Positions 17,853-28,500 of a stretch of DNA of 64,000 bases are shown here, in pieces. The DNA is from JAWPMV01 sp038527215. Lineage in GTDB: Bacteria > Bacteroidota > Bacteroidia > J057. Every line of letters starts with the position of its first letter. The stretch's first letter is position 1. The DNA is taken from NCBI GenBank assembly GCA_038527215.1, contig JBCBGC010000024.1, forward strand, positions 1 to 64,000, in the 5' to 3' direction. The position numbers and the translations under genes were made by a program. The notes under the pieces were generated by a model. That model had not been told where the DNA came from. It saw nothing but the letters and a program-made list of their open reading frames with translations, and did no database searches.

Positions 17853-18593
17853 TTATCGTTTGATCAAATCAGAAACGAAAATGAACTCTTCTAAGTATGG
17901 GTTTTTCGAATAAAGAATTTCCTTGTTGGTGCCTTCCCAGGCTTTTACACCTTGGTGTAGGAACATGATTTTGTCCCCGATATTCATCACACTGTTCATA
18001 TCGTGGGAAACCACAATGGTGGTCATGTTGTATTCCTGTGTCAGTTTTTGAATGAGTTTATCAATCACGGAAGCGGTCAGGGGATCCAGACCGGAATTCG
18101 GCTCATCCACAAAGAGGTATTTGGGATTCATGGCGATGGCCCGGGCGATCCCGACCCGCTTTTGCATCCCTCCCGAAATTTCAGATGGATAGAGCTTGTT
18201 AACCCCGGAAAGATTGACCCGTTCCAGACAGTAATCCACTCGGTCCTTTATTTCAGCGGCTTTTTGCCGGGTAAACATGCGAATGGGGAAACCGATGTTC
18301 TCTTCCACATTGAGGGAATCAAAGAGGGCGCCTCCCTGGAACAGCATACCGATATTCTTTCGGATTTCCCGCTGGTCCCGGTAATCAGCTTCATGGAAGT
18401 TTTGTCCGTCAAAAAGCACCTCCCCTGAATCTGGTTGGAGCAAACCAACGATGCACTTCATGGTAACACTTTTACCACTACCCGAAGCACCGATAATCAT
18501 GTTGATCTTGCCCTGCTCGAACTCGAAATCAAGGCCTTTGAGCACCTCTTTCTCGCCAAAGGCTTTTTTGATATGTTGGATGGAAATGGACAT
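17853..18593 (-). CDS. ABC transporter ATPase, MlaF type
   Basis: A 246-residue ABC ATPase: Walker A GASGSGKSVTMK, signature SGGMQKRVGIARA, Walker B YLFVDEPNSGLDP and switch His in VVSHDM. The PNSGLDP variant and FVSDLIKR-like tail fit the Mla/Mce family that moves phospholipids between membranes. The ATG at 18593 (MSISIQHIKKAFG) is chosen because a -7-like element lies just upstream; a frame open to 18698 would pass through it. No MlaE permease or MCE-domain gene is adjacent, so its partner must be elsewhere. Confidence 0.85.
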   Translation of the reverse strand: MSISIQHIKKAFGEKEVLKGLDFEFEQGKINMIIGASGSGKSVTMKCIVGLLQPDSGEVLFDGQNFHEADYRDQREIRKNIGMLFQGGALFDSLNVEENIGFPIRMFTRQKAAEIKDRVDYCLERVNLSGVNKLYPSEISGGMQKRVGIARAIAMNPKYLFVDEPNSGLDPLTASVIDKLIQKLTQEYNMTTIVVSHDMNSVMNIGDKIMFLHQGVKAWEGTNKEILYSKNPYLEEFIFVSDLIKR

Positions 18594-18608
18594 GGTGTTG
18601 TCAGAATA

Positions 18609-18616
18609 CGAAGATA
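18609..18616 (-). promoter_or_regulatory. -7-like element (TATCTTCG) of the MlaF gene
   Basis: One mismatch to TAnnTTTG on the minus strand, about 15 nt from ATG 18593. Confidence 0.45.
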
Positions 18617-18733
18617 GGGGTCCGAGAATGATTTTCCAATGGTCATTTTTGTCCGTTTTCCAAGGCGAAAAGCCTGTAGAGGCGGTTTCCCTTTTCATGC
18701 ATAAATGTTACTTTCGCACTTTAAACTAAGCAG

Positions 18734-19708
18734 ATGGCGAGAATTCTTACGGGTATTCAATGTACAGGGGTCCAACACCTGGGGAACATCCTGGGGGCAA
18801 TTAAGCCTGCCATTGAGATGGCACACCAGCCGGACAATGATTCCTTCCTGTTCATTGCGGATATGCACTCCCTGACCACGATTAGAGATGGGGAACAATT
18901 GCGGGACCTGGCATATCAGGCTGCTACCGCCTGGCTAGCCTGTGGATTGGATACGGATCAGACCATCTTTTACCGACAGTCTGATGTACCGGAAACTACG
19001 GAGTTGAGCTGGTATCTCAGTTGCTTTATGCAATACAGCCGTCTGAAGCTGGCTCACTCCTTTAAGGATAAAGCTGACAATATGGACAAGGTGAATGCAG
19101 GTGTATTTACCTATCCCATCCTCATGGCTGCCGACATTCTCCTCTATGATTCGGAAATCGTGCCGGTCGGTAAGGACCAAAAACAGCATTTGGAATATAC
19201 GCGTAGGGTAGCCGAAACGGTGAATCGGACCTATGGGGAAGACAGCCTGGTAGTGCCGGAGGTGAAAATAGATGAGCAGGTCATGGTGGTACCAGGAACC
19301 GATGGTCGCAAGATGAGCAAGTCTTATGGCAATACCATCGTCCTATTTCAGTCAGACAAAAAGCTGCGCAAGCAGATCATGGGCATAGAAACCGATTCTA
19401 CGCCCTTGGAAGAGCCCAAGAACCCAGACACCGATAACGTATTTGCCCTTTACAAACTTCTGGCTTCTACGGAGCAGATTGCAGAGATGCGGAAGAACTA
19501 TGAAGGAGGGGGCTATGGATACGGTCATGCGAAGCTGGCGCTCTTTGAATTGATCAAAGAAAAATTTTCTGAGGAGCGGGAACGTTATACCTATTACCAG
19601 GAGAACCGGGAGGAAGTAGATAAAAAATTGAAAGAAGGGGCGGAGAAGGCCCGGGAAATCGCCCATAAGACCTTGAAGAGGGTTCGTCAAAAGATGGGCT
19701 ATAATTAG
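18734..19708 (+). CDS. trpS: Tryptophanyl-tRNA synthetase
   Basis: A 324-residue class I aminoacyl-tRNA synthetase. N-terminal MARILTGIQCTGVQHLGNILG carries the HIGH-equivalent; KMSKS appears as GRKMSKSYGN near residue 198. Length fits bacterial TrpRS. The gene is divergent from the MlaF-like gene and 11 bp upstream of the deoxynucleoside kinase, probably one transcript. Confidence 0.97.
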   Translation: MARILTGIQCTGVQHLGNILGAIKPAIEMAHQPDNDSFLFIADMHSLTTIRDGEQLRDLAYQAATAWLACGLDTDQTIFYRQSDVPETTELSWYLSCFMQYSRLKLAHSFKDKADNMDKVNAGVFTYPILMAADILLYDSEIVPVGKDQKQHLEYTRRVAETVNRTYGEDSLVVPEVKIDEQVMVVPGTDGRKMSKSYGNTIVLFQSDKKLRKQIMGIETDSTPLEEPKNPDTDNVFALYKLLASTEQIAEMRKNYEGGGYGYGHAKLALFELIKEKFSEERERYTYYQENREEVDKKLKEGAEKAREIAHKTLKRVRQKMGYN

Positions 19709-19719
19709 GATCAGTCAGG

Positions 19720-20349
19720 ATGAGTAAAGCGATGCATTTATGCGTTTCCGGAAATATTGGGGCAGGGAAAACCACCCTGACCTACTTACTTTCCAAGTAC
19801 TTCAACTTTGAAGCGCAATTTGAAGACAACGAGCAGAATCCTTATCTGATGGACTTCTACTCGGATATGCACCGCTGGTCCTTCAACCTGCAGGTATCCT
19901 TCCTCCAATCTCGTCTCAAAAAACTGGTGCAGATTCGCAAAGAAGGCCGAAGCGTCATCCAGGACCGGACCATTTATGAGGATGCCCAAATATTCGCCCC
20001 TAACCTCCATGCCATGGGGCTGATGTCCACCCGGGACTTCGAAACCTACAAGGAATTATTCGATTCTATTACGGACCTGATTCAGCCGCCGGATTTGTTG
20101 ATTTATTTGCGGGCTGGGATTCCTACCCTGGTAGAACAGATTGAGAACCGGGGACGAAACTATGAGGATTCCATCCGGCTGGATTACCTCAAGCGCCTCA
20201 ATGAACGCTACGAAGCATGGTTTGAAACCTATACCTACAGCAAGAAAATTGATGTGCACGTAGCTGAGCTCAACTTTCGGGACAATCCGGAGCACCTGGG
20301 CCTGATCATTAATAAAGTCAAAGGGGAGATTTACGGCTTGTTTTCCTAA
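19720..20349 (+). CDS. Deoxynucleoside kinase
   Basis: A 209-residue dNK-family kinase that phosphorylates deoxynucleosides for salvage. P-loop GNIGAGKTTL near residues 9-18; DRTIYEDAQIFA (the E/D-R-S-like substrate motif); a lid region ENRGRNYEDSI. The nucleoside preference (dG/dA/dC) cannot be read from sequence. Start ATG 19720 (MSKAMHLCVSG); ATG 19732 is possible. Follows trpS closely and converges with rlmD. Confidence 0.9.
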   Translation: MSKAMHLCVSGNIGAGKTTLTYLLSKYFNFEAQFEDNEQNPYLMDFYSDMHRWSFNLQVSFLQSRLKKLVQIRKEGRSVIQDRTIYEDAQIFAPNLHAMGLMSTRDFETYKELFDSITDLIQPPDLLIYLRAGIPTLVEQIENRGRNYEDSIRLDYLKRLNERYEAWFETYTYSKKIDVHVAELNFRDNPEHLGLIINKVKGEIYGLFS

Positions 20350-20364
20350 ACAACCTCATCTTTG

Positions 20365-21795
20365 CTATACCCCTTTTTTCCTTTTTAACAGCAAAACATT
20401 CTCTACGTGAGCGGTCTGGGGAAACATATCCACTGGCTGCACCTTCAGGATATCATAGTGCTCGCGCATGAGGTCTATATCTCTCGCCTGGGTAGCGGGC
20501 TTGCAACTCACATACACAATGTGTTCTGGAGCCATGCGGATGATCCGTTCTACCACTTTGGGCACCATGCCTGAGCGAGGCGGATCTACGATCACTAAGT
20601 CTGGCTTGCCTTCTTTTTGGATCAATTCAGGCTGAAGTAAAGCCTTCATATCTCCGGCATAAAAGGAAAATTCCGTGTTCAGTTCGTTGAGCTTGAGGTT
20701 TTCCTTAGCATCCTCGATAGCGGCTTCTACATACTCGATGGCCGTGATTTTTTCTGCTAGTTCGGAAACAAATATGCCGATACTGCCTGTCCCGGAATAC
20801 AGATCATACATATGCGAAAAGCGGGTCTTACCTTCTGGTAAGGCCTCTTTCACAAAGTCTTTGACTACGCCATATAAATGAGCGGCTTGAGCGGGATTGG
20901 TCTGAAAAAAAGAAGTGGCCCGGATGCGGAATTGATACGGGCCCAGACTTTCGGTGATATAGGGCAGGCCTTTGAAGACCTGAAAATCCAGGTCTGTGTA
21001 AGAGCTGTTCTTTTTAGGGTTGTGAATCCACAAGAGGTGAGGAATCTCAGGAAAGGCCTCGCTCAGGTCCTGCATAAGCGCCTCAAGTTGAGCGGGGCGG
21101 TCTTCTCCCACGATCAGCATAACCATCCACTCTCCGGTAGAAATGGAGGCTCTAAATACCAGATTGCGGAGGAAGCCGGTGTTTTCGCGATGGTCATAAA
21201 AACTCAAGCCCGCCTTACGGGCATAATCCCGGACATGGTTGCGGACTTTGTTTACCAGGTCGGGCATGAGCAGGCATTGCTCGATGCTAAGGATTTTCCA
21301 GAAGTTGCGGGAGACATGGAAGCCCAGGACGTTGTCATGGATTTTGTCATCCGGCTCATCAGCATCCACCCGCCAGCGTTCATTACTGAAAGTGTATTCG
21401 AGTTTATTTCGGTAAAAAAGCGGCTCAGGCGCGCCCATGATGGGGGAAAATTCCGCATAAGGCACTTTAGCGATGCGATCCAGGCTATCTCGGACCTGCT
21501 TTTCCTTGTATTGCAACTGGCCCTCATAAGTCATATGCTGCCATTTGCAGCCACCGCAATGCGCAAAATGCACACAATCTGCTTCCTTTCGTAAAGGGGA
21601 GGGCGTTTCTAGTTGGGTAATGCGGCCCACGCCGGCCTTTTTTTCCTTCCGAAATACATGTACCTCCGCCTGATCGCCAGGCACGCCATCCTCTACGAAA
21701 ATGACCCTTTCCTCATGTTTGGCCAGCCCCCTTCCATCGATGGTTACGTCCACGATGTCCATAGGGGCGGTAAATGGTTTGATCCTTCTTCCCAT
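20365..21795 (-). CDS. rlmD: 23S rRNA (uracil-5-)-methyltransferase, RlmD/RumA family
   Basis: A 476-residue SAM-dependent RNA methylase. An N-terminal TRAM domain (VDVTIDGRGLAKHEERVIFVEDGVPGD; in parts) precedes an Fe-S cysteine motif (CVHFAHCGGCKWQHM), the central RNA-binding part and the Rossmann domain with DLYSGTGSIGIF, VDPPRSG and catalytic VSCKPATQARD. It methylates a uridine in 23S rRNA (U1939-type; TrmA/RlmC-type specificity is possible). Complete; convergent with the kinase gene. Confidence 0.93.
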   Translation of the reverse strand: MGRRIKPFTAPMDIVDVTIDGRGLAKHEERVIFVEDGVPGDQAEVHVFRKEKKAGVGRITQLETPSPLRKEADCVHFAHCGGCKWQHMTYEGQLQYKEKQVRDSLDRIAKVPYAEFSPIMGAPEPLFYRNKLEYTFSNERWRVDADEPDDKIHDNVLGFHVSRNFWKILSIEQCLLMPDLVNKVRNHVRDYARKAGLSFYDHRENTGFLRNLVFRASISTGEWMVMLIVGEDRPAQLEALMQDLSEAFPEIPHLLWIHNPKKNSSYTDLDFQVFKGLPYITESLGPYQFRIRATSFFQTNPAQAAHLYGVVKDFVKEALPEGKTRFSHMYDLYSGTGSIGIFVSELAEKITAIEYVEAAIEDAKENLKLNELNTEFSFYAGDMKALLQPELIQKEGKPDLVIVDPPRSGMVPKVVERIIRMAPEHIVYVSCKPATQARDIDLMREHYDILKVQPVDMFPQTAHVENVLLLKRKKGV

Positions 21796-21947
21796 GCCGC
21801 AAAGCTAAAAATTGGTCTGGCATTTTTCCACTCCTTGAAAATAAAGTTAAGCTTGGGCCTGAGGGAAATAAGGCTGGAAGCAAAGTCGTTTGTTAATAGG
21901 TCTTCCCTCCGAAAAATCGTTTATTTAGGTTCCTCATACCAACTCCT

Positions 21948-24900
21948 ATGCTTAAAGCCTTACGCTGCCTGCTTCCTTTTTTTCTCCTGAACCTCAGCAC
22001 CCTCTCTGCCCAATTGCAAGATTCATTTGACGATGGGGACTTTACCCAGAATCCAAGCTGGCAAGGAGAAACAGGCCGTTTTTTGGTGGTAAATGGGGTA
22101 CTGGAAAGTAACGGGGCCTCCCAAAACGATACCATCTATCTGTCTACCCCTTATTCGCTGAGCGGAGAAGCTGAATGGCGGCTTAGCCTGGGATATGCTT
22201 CAGGGCCCAGCAGCAGCAATTTTACGCGCTTTTACCTGGTGGCAGATCAGGGGGATTTGCTCGGCTCGCTTAATGGGTATTTCGTACAGGCAGGAGAAAC
22301 GGGCAGCAATGATAGCTATGACCTGTTTCGCCAGGATGGCAGCAGCGCAGTAAAAATTATAGATGGAGTGGCCGGACGAGCCGGGAGCGGGATTTCAGGA
22401 GAAGTAAGGGTGCTACGAACCGCCACTGGAGACTGGGAATTATACACAGACCCTGAATCCGATGGCAGTTTCTTTCTTGAAGGGAGCACCACGGATAATA
22501 CCTACGCCCCAGGAGGATATGTGGGCTGGCTGGTGCGGCATAGTTCCAGCCGGGCCAAGGATTATTCCCTGGACAATGTCTATGCAGGGCCGGTTATTCA
22601 GGACACCCTTGCTCCAAGCTTGCAGCAAGTCAATGTATTGAGTGCCAATAGCCTGGAACTGATTTTCTCGGAGGCCTTGGACAAAAGTACGGCTGAAAAT
22701 ACCGCCAACTATCAATTGGATCAGGGCCTGGGTAATCCTGCCCAGGCAAGCCTTTCGGGGACTGCCTCTCAGGTGGTTCAGCTGAACTGGACGGGAAGTT
22801 TCCAGAACCAGCAAAGCTACCAACTTGGTATTACGGGCCTCACCGATGAAGCCGGCAATGGCTTTGCTGATACCCTGGGGTTTCAATATCTGGTGGCAGA
22901 TGTGGCCCTCTTCCAAGAGGTAATTTTTAATGAACTATTACCCGATCCTACGCCCCGTGTCGGCTTGCCAGAGGCGGAGTTTGTCGAGTTGTACAACCGC
23001 TCTCAGAAGGTCATTTCCTTAGAGAACTGGACGCTTTTTAATGGGAGCACCACGGCCACTCTGCCTGCGCATTTTTTGCTTCCAGGAGAATATGTAGTCT
23101 TAGTTGATGCCAGTGATGTGAACCTCTTCAGCGGGATCAATCAGGTCCTCGGACTGAATTCCTGGCCCGCTTTGGTCAATAGCGGGGATGAGTTGGAACT
23201 GAAAAATGCCAGCGGTGAGCTGATAGACGCGCTTTCCTACACCACCAGTTGGTACCGGGATGGCAGCAAAGATGATGGAGGCTATAGCCTGGAATTGATT
23301 AATCCAGATGATCTGGCTTGTCCACCAATTGCCAACTGGCGGGCCAGTACAGCCCAGGCTGGAGGCACCCCCGGAGCGACTAACGCAGTTTTTAACCCAA
23401 ATCCCGATATATCCTTGCCGACGGTAGAAAGTATTGCGGTAACCGGGGATAATGTATTGGAAGTTTGCTTTGATAAGCCCATGGACCCTACGGAAATCAT
23501 AGATCCGCTGGTCTACCTGATCGACCAGGGGGTAGGCAACCCGGAAGAGATCGAGATCATTGATGCCAATAATCAATGCGTGGAACTGATCTTCCTGAAC
23601 GTTATTCAGCAAGGACAGGTCTACCAGCTTAGCATATCCGGCGTATCGGACTGTCGGGGCAATGTGATAAATGCCACCAGTGTGGAAGTGGTGAAAGGGG
23701 AAATTCCCGAGCCGGGCGAGGTCGTCATTAATGAAATCTTCCCGGATTATACCCCCAGCCAGGGCTTGCCGGAAGCTGAATTCGTGGAACTATACAACCC
23801 CACCAGCAAAGTGCTGGAGCTTAATGGGGCCTTATTGAGTGATGGGGGAACCCCGGCCAATCTGGGCCTCTTGAACCTCAACCCAGGCGAATACGTCATT
23901 CTAGCCGATGAAGACGATGCCAGTGCTTTTGCCAGCTTTGGGCGGGTGATTGCGGTAGATGGGCTACCCGGACTGAATAATGACACAGATTCTCTGTACC
24001 TGCGCCGTAGTGATGGCATCCTGCTGGATCGGGTGTTTTATGACCAGAGCTGGTACCGGGATGCGGCTAAAAGCAGTGGAGGCTGGACCCTGGAGCGCAT
24101 TGATGCGCTGGCGGGGCCCTGTAATCAGGCTGGGAACTGGATCGCCTCGACGGCCTTGTTGGGCGGCACACCAGGCCAGGAAAACAGCCAGATTGGGACC
24201 TATTCCGACACCGAAGCCCCGGTCGTTACGCAAGTGAGCCTACCTTCTGCCAATACCCTTCTGCTCACCTTCAACGAGGAAATGGAAGGCATTTTGCTGG
24301 AAGATATCAGCCTTTACAGCGGAGACCAGGGCTTGGGAACGCCTTTATTGGCTATGGCTGAGCAACCTCACCTACGCCGGGTATTGCTGACCTTTGACCA
24401 AAGTTTTGTCCAAAACCAAGTCTATACCTTGACCGTAACGGGGCTGAAAGATTGTAGCGGGAATGATTTTTCGGACGAAATACCCTTTGGGTTGGCGGTC
24501 AGCCCGGAAGCAGGCGATGTGCTGATTAACGAGATTTTGTTCAACCCCTATTCCGGGGCCAGTGATTTTGTAGAGATCGTTAACGTTTCAGAAAATATCC
24601 TCGATCTGGCGGACATGCGAATTGGGGAAATTTTCCCGGAGACGGATTCTGTGTTCAATTCCGATCCTTTGGCCGGGATCAGCACCATCCTCCTGCCGGG
24701 ACAGTACGTCTGCCTGACTGCTGATCCTGCCATCCAACAGCAAATCTACCTTCCCTTACCGGAAGCGCGCTTCCAGGAAACAGAAGGTTTTCCGTCCTTT
24801 GATGATGCCGCTGGAGAAGTAGTGATTTTTCGGAACGATGGGGTTTTTCTCGACCGTTTTGCTTACCTGGATGATTTCCATTACGCCACCTTAGCGGATG

Positions 24901-25367
24901 ATAACGGGGTCTCGCTGGAACGAATCTCCCTGAAGGTACCTACCCAGCGAGCGGATAACTGGCATTCGGCTGCCTCTACGGTGCGCTATGCTACGCCCGG
25001 CTATGTCAATTCACAGGTAGCAGCAGAAGCGGCTGGTGAATCAGAAGTCTGGTTAAGCAAACAAACGTTTTCTCCGAATTTCGATGGGGTAGACGACGTG
25101 CTGGAAATCAATTATGATTTTGATTTCAATGGAGCCAATGCCCGCATTTTCATCTTCGATCAGCAAGGGCGTTTGGTCAGGACTTTGTTGCAAAATTCGC
25201 TGCTAGGCACCGAAGCAGGGAGCTTTTTTTGGGACGGGGCCACGGATGCCAGTACCCAGGCACCCATAGGCATGTATGTGGTGGTGATGGAAGTAACCAA
25301 TGACCAAACCGGAGAAAAAATGGCTTACCGGAGGGTGGGCGTTTTGGCGGGCCGAATTGGTGGCTAA
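21948..25367 (+). CDS. Large exported lamin-tail-domain surface protein
   Basis: A 1139-residue protein with a signal peptide (LRCLLPFFLLNLSTLSA). An N-terminal laminin-G-like jelly roll (SFDDGDFTQNPSWQGETGRF) is followed by three alternating modules: Ig-like 'Big' domains (LELIFSEALDKSTAENTANYQLDQG-type) and lamin-tail domains beginning VIFNELLPDPTP, VVINEIFPDYTP and VLINEILFNPYSG. The C-terminus (FSPNFDGVDDVLEINYDFD ... GMYVVVMEV) resembles FlgD-Ig/CHU_C-type tails of exported Bacteroidota proteins, possibly a type B T9SS signal. Probably cell-surface or secreted; ligand unknown. Divergent from rlmD. Confidence 0.85.
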   Translation: MLKALRCLLPFFLLNLSTLSAQLQDSFDDGDFTQNPSWQGETGRFLVVNGVLESNGASQNDTIYLSTPYSLSGEAEWRLSLGYASGPSSSNFTRFYLVADQGDLLGSLNGYFVQAGETGSNDSYDLFRQDGSSAVKIIDGVAGRAGSGISGEVRVLRTATGDWELYTDPESDGSFFLEGSTTDNTYAPGGYVGWLVRHSSSRAKDYSLDNVYAGPVIQDTLAPSLQQVNVLSANSLELIFSEALDKSTAENTANYQLDQGLGNPAQASLSGTASQVVQLNWTGSFQNQQSYQLGITGLTDEAGNGFADTLGFQYLVADVALFQEVIFNELLPDPTPRVGLPEAEFVELYNRSQKVISLENWTLFNGSTTATLPAHFLLPGEYVVLVDASDVNLFSGINQVLGLNSWPALVNSGDELELKNASGELIDALSYTTSWYRDGSKDDGGYSLELINPDDLACPPIANWRASTAQAGGTPGATNAVFNPNPDISLPTVESIAVTGDNVLEVCFDKPMDPTEIIDPLVYLIDQGVGNPEEIEIIDANNQCVELIFLNVIQQGQVYQLSISGVSDCRGNVINATSVEVVKGEIPEPGEVVINEIFPDYTPSQGLPEAEFVELYNPTSKVLELNGALLSDGGTPANLGLLNLNPGEYVILADEDDASAFASFGRVIAVDGLPGLNNDTDSLYLRRSDGILLDRVFYDQSWYRDAAKSSGGWTLERIDALAGPCNQAGNWIASTALLGGTPGQENSQIGTYSDTEAPVVTQVSLPSANTLLLTFNEEMEGILLEDISLYSGDQGLGTPLLAMAEQPHLRRVLLTFDQSFVQNQVYTLTVTGLKDCSGNDFSDEIPFGLAVSPEAGDVLINEILFNPYSGASDFVEIVNVSENILDLADMRIGEIFPETDSVFNSDPLAGISTILLPGQYVCLTADPAIQQQIYLPLPEARFQETEGFPSFDDAAGEVVIFRNDGVFLDRFAYLDDFHYATLADDNGVSLERISLKVPTQRADNWHSAASTVRYATPGYVNSQVAAEAAGESEVWLSKQTFSPNFDGVDDVLEINYDFDFNGANARIFIFDQQGRLVRTLLQNSLLGTEAGSFFWDGATDASTQAPIGMYVVVMEVTNDQTGEKMAYRRVGVLAGRIGG

Positions 25368-25427
25368 ACTTATCCTAAACAAGCAAGAAAATCCTGCGTA
25401 AAAGCTAAAATAAGGCTGAATAAGCCG

Positions 25428-25435
25428 TATCTTTG
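25428..25435 (+). promoter_or_regulatory. -7 element (TATCTTTG) of mfd
   Basis: Exact TAnnTTTG match 84 nt upstream of ATG 25520, giving a leader of about 78 nt that contains a hairpin. Confidence 0.65.
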
Positions 25436-25444
25436 CCAGCGAAT

Positions 25445-25470
25445 CCCGGACAGACAAACTTCTGTCCGGG
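25445..25470 (+). promoter_or_regulatory. 10-bp perfect hairpin in the mfd 5' leader
   Basis: CCCGGACAGA-caaact-TCTGTCCGGG begins within a few nucleotides of the predicted start of transcription and is followed by CTTTGCTGTTG. This could be an attenuator, an mRNA-stabilising stem, or a weak terminator of the upstream gene. Confidence 0.55.
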
Positions 25471-25519
25471 CTTTGCTGTTGTATTGTCGTCACAACCAGC
25501 CCGCGAATTTCATCAGAAT

Positions 25520-28500
25520 ATGAAGCTAGAGCAGATTCTTCACTTGTACCAAAACCATGCAGACCTGGCTGCTATAGCGGCTGCCATCAAGGCCAAAGCC
25601 CAGGGAAAATTTCGCCTTCAGGGTACGGTAGGCAGCCAGAAAGGCCTGCTGCTCACGGCCTTATACCGCCAGCTACAACGCAATATGGTGATCGTGCTCA
25701 ACGATAAAGAGGAAGCCCTCTATTTTCACCATGACCTGCAGGCCCTCATGCCCAAAAAGGAAATTTTCCTTTTTCCTGCTTCCTATAAGCGCCCCTATCA
25801 GATCGAAGAAGTTGACAATGCCAATGTATTGCAACGGGCAGAGGTGCTGAATGAGCTCAATCATACCAAAACGGGGCGGCAAATCATCGTCACCTTTGCC
25901 GAAGCCCTAAATGAAAAGGTGGTGAATAAGCGTTCGCTGGTCCGCAATACCCTGGAGATTAAAGAGAGCGAAAGCTGCGGGATGGATTTTATCGTGGAAA
26001 CCCTGGATACCTATGGGTTCGAGCGGGAAGATTACGTCTATGAACCGGGGCAATACGCCGTACGAGGAGGCATTCTGGATGTCTTCTCTTTTGCCCACGA
26101 CATTCCTTACCGGGTGGAGTTCTTTGGGGAAGAAATTGAAAGTATCAGGACCTTTGATCCGGTCAGTCAGATGTCTGAGGACAAAGTGAAAAGAGTTTCC
26201 CTTATCCCAAACATTCAGCGGAGTCTGCTGGCCGAGGAGAAGGTGTCCTTTTTGGAATATATTTCCGACACCAGCCTGCTGGTGGTAAAGAATATCCGCT
26301 TTATCGAGGCGGATTTGCAACGCATGTTCGATAAGGCTACCGAATCCTTCGATAAGTTGGTAGGCGATAGTGGGGGCGGAGCTACCAGCCTGTCTCCGGA
26401 AGATTTGTACTACCATCCCCAGGATTTCCGCAGAGACTTACTCGATTTCTCCATCCTGGAATTAAATCAACAAGCCTATTTCCCGGAAGCGGATGGGGCC
26501 TGGGAATGGAAGGGCATCCCCCAACCCGCCTTTAACAAAGAATTTACCCTGCTGGCGGATCATCTCAAGGAAAACCAAGGCCAGCAGATCAAAAATCTGG
26601 TCCTGTCCAGTAATGATAAGCAGATCACTCGCCTGGAAGAGATTTTTGCGGAAGTAGATGACGAGGTTGATTTCGAAGGGGTAGACGGGGAATTACATGA
26701 AGGTTTTCGTGATCCTAAAGTCGGCATAGCCTGCTATACCGACCATCAAATATTCAACCGCTACCATCGCTATAAAACCAGAAGCCAGAAAGCTCGTTCA
26801 CAGGCACTTACCCTCAAGCAGCTCAAGGAGCTTAAACCAGGAGATTATGTGGTGCATGTGCACCATGGCATCGGAAAATTTGCCGGACTCCATACCATAG
26901 ACGTGGGGCAGCACCGACAGGAAGCAGCCAAGATCATTTACAAAAATAATGACGCCATTTTTGTCAATGTTAATGCTCTACACAAAGTATCCAAGTACAC
27001 CGGAAAAGAGGGGGCAGAACCTCGTTTGAATAAACTCGGCTCCCCTGCCTGGGCCAAGACCAAGTCCAAAACCAAAAGCAGAATCAAAGAACTGGCTTTT
27101 GACCTGGTTTCACTCTATGCCAGGCGTAAGGCCATGGAGGGCTTTGCCTATGAGCCGGATGGTTATCTGCAACGTGAGTTGGAGGCTTCCTTTATGTATG
27201 AGGATACGCCGGACCAGTTCAAGACCACCGAGGAGGTGAAGAAAGACATGGAAGCCCCGCATCCCATGGATCGTTTGGTTTGTGGGGATGTCGGCTTTGG
27301 AAAAACCGAGATTGCCATCCGGGCCGCCTTTAAAGCTGCGGTAAATGGTAAGCAAAGTGCGGTGTTGGTACCAACGACGATTTTGGCCCTGCAACACTTT
27401 AAGACCTTTGCCAGCCGACTCAAAGATATGCCGGTCAAGGTAGATTACGTAAACCGCTTTAAGTCAAAAGCTCAGATCACGGAAACCCTGGCCAAAGTAG
27501 CTTCGGGAGAGGTAGATATTTTGATTGGCACCCATCGTCTGGTATCTAAGGATGTAAAATTCAAGGAATTGGGCTTGCTGATCATCGATGAGGAGCAGCG
27601 ATTTGGGGTGAATGTCAAGGATAAGCTGAAGCTGATGAAGTCCAATGTGGATGCGCTCACCCTGACCGCGACCCCGATTCCCCGGACCTTGCAGTTTTCG
27701 CTGGCGGGCATCCGGGATCTGTCGGTCATTACTACGCCACCGCCTAATCGGCAGCCCATTGAAACGACCGTTACCTCCTTTTCTCCGACTATCCTGCGGG
27801 ATGCGATCAGCTATGAGTTGAAGCGGGGCGGACAGGTGTTTTTCATCCATCCCCGGGTCAAGGATATTGAGGAAATAGCTTCTACCATTAAGAAGCTGGT
27901 GCCGGACGCGCGGATCGGTATTGGCCACGGTCAAATGCCCGGGGCTAAGCTCGAAAAAATCATGACCAACTTTATCGAAGGAGGCTATGATATTTTGATT
28001 GCGACCACCATTGTAGAGTCTGGTCTGGACATTCCCAACGCCAACACCATCATCATCAATGAGGCGAATAAATACGGCCTGGCTGACTTGCACCAAATGC
28101 GGGGCAGGGTAGGGCGCTCCAATCGTAAAGCTTTTTGCTTTTTGCTGGCCCCGCCTGAAATATCGCTTACCCAGGATGCCCGGAAACGGCTGCGCGCCAT
28201 GGAGGAATTTTCTGACCTGGGCAGTGGATTTCACATTGCTTTGAGGGACCTGGACATCCGGGGAGCGGGAGACCTGCTGGGCGGAGAGCAGAGTGGCTTC
28301 ATTGCTGAGATCGGCTATGATATGTACCACAAAATCCTCGACGAAGCGGTCAAAGAATTAAAAGAAGAGCATTTCTCCGACCTTTTTGCCGAAGAAATCA
28401 AGGAGCGCAAGAAGATCATCGTGGAAGACTGTAAGCTGGACCTGGATTTGGATATCCGCATGCCGGAATCCTATGTGCCGAGCATTCCAGAACGCCTGAA

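Noticed and set aside
27464..28330. Long open frame antisense to mfd (288 codons)
   Set aside because: It is opposite a conserved helicase region; its composition is the shadow of the mfd codons.
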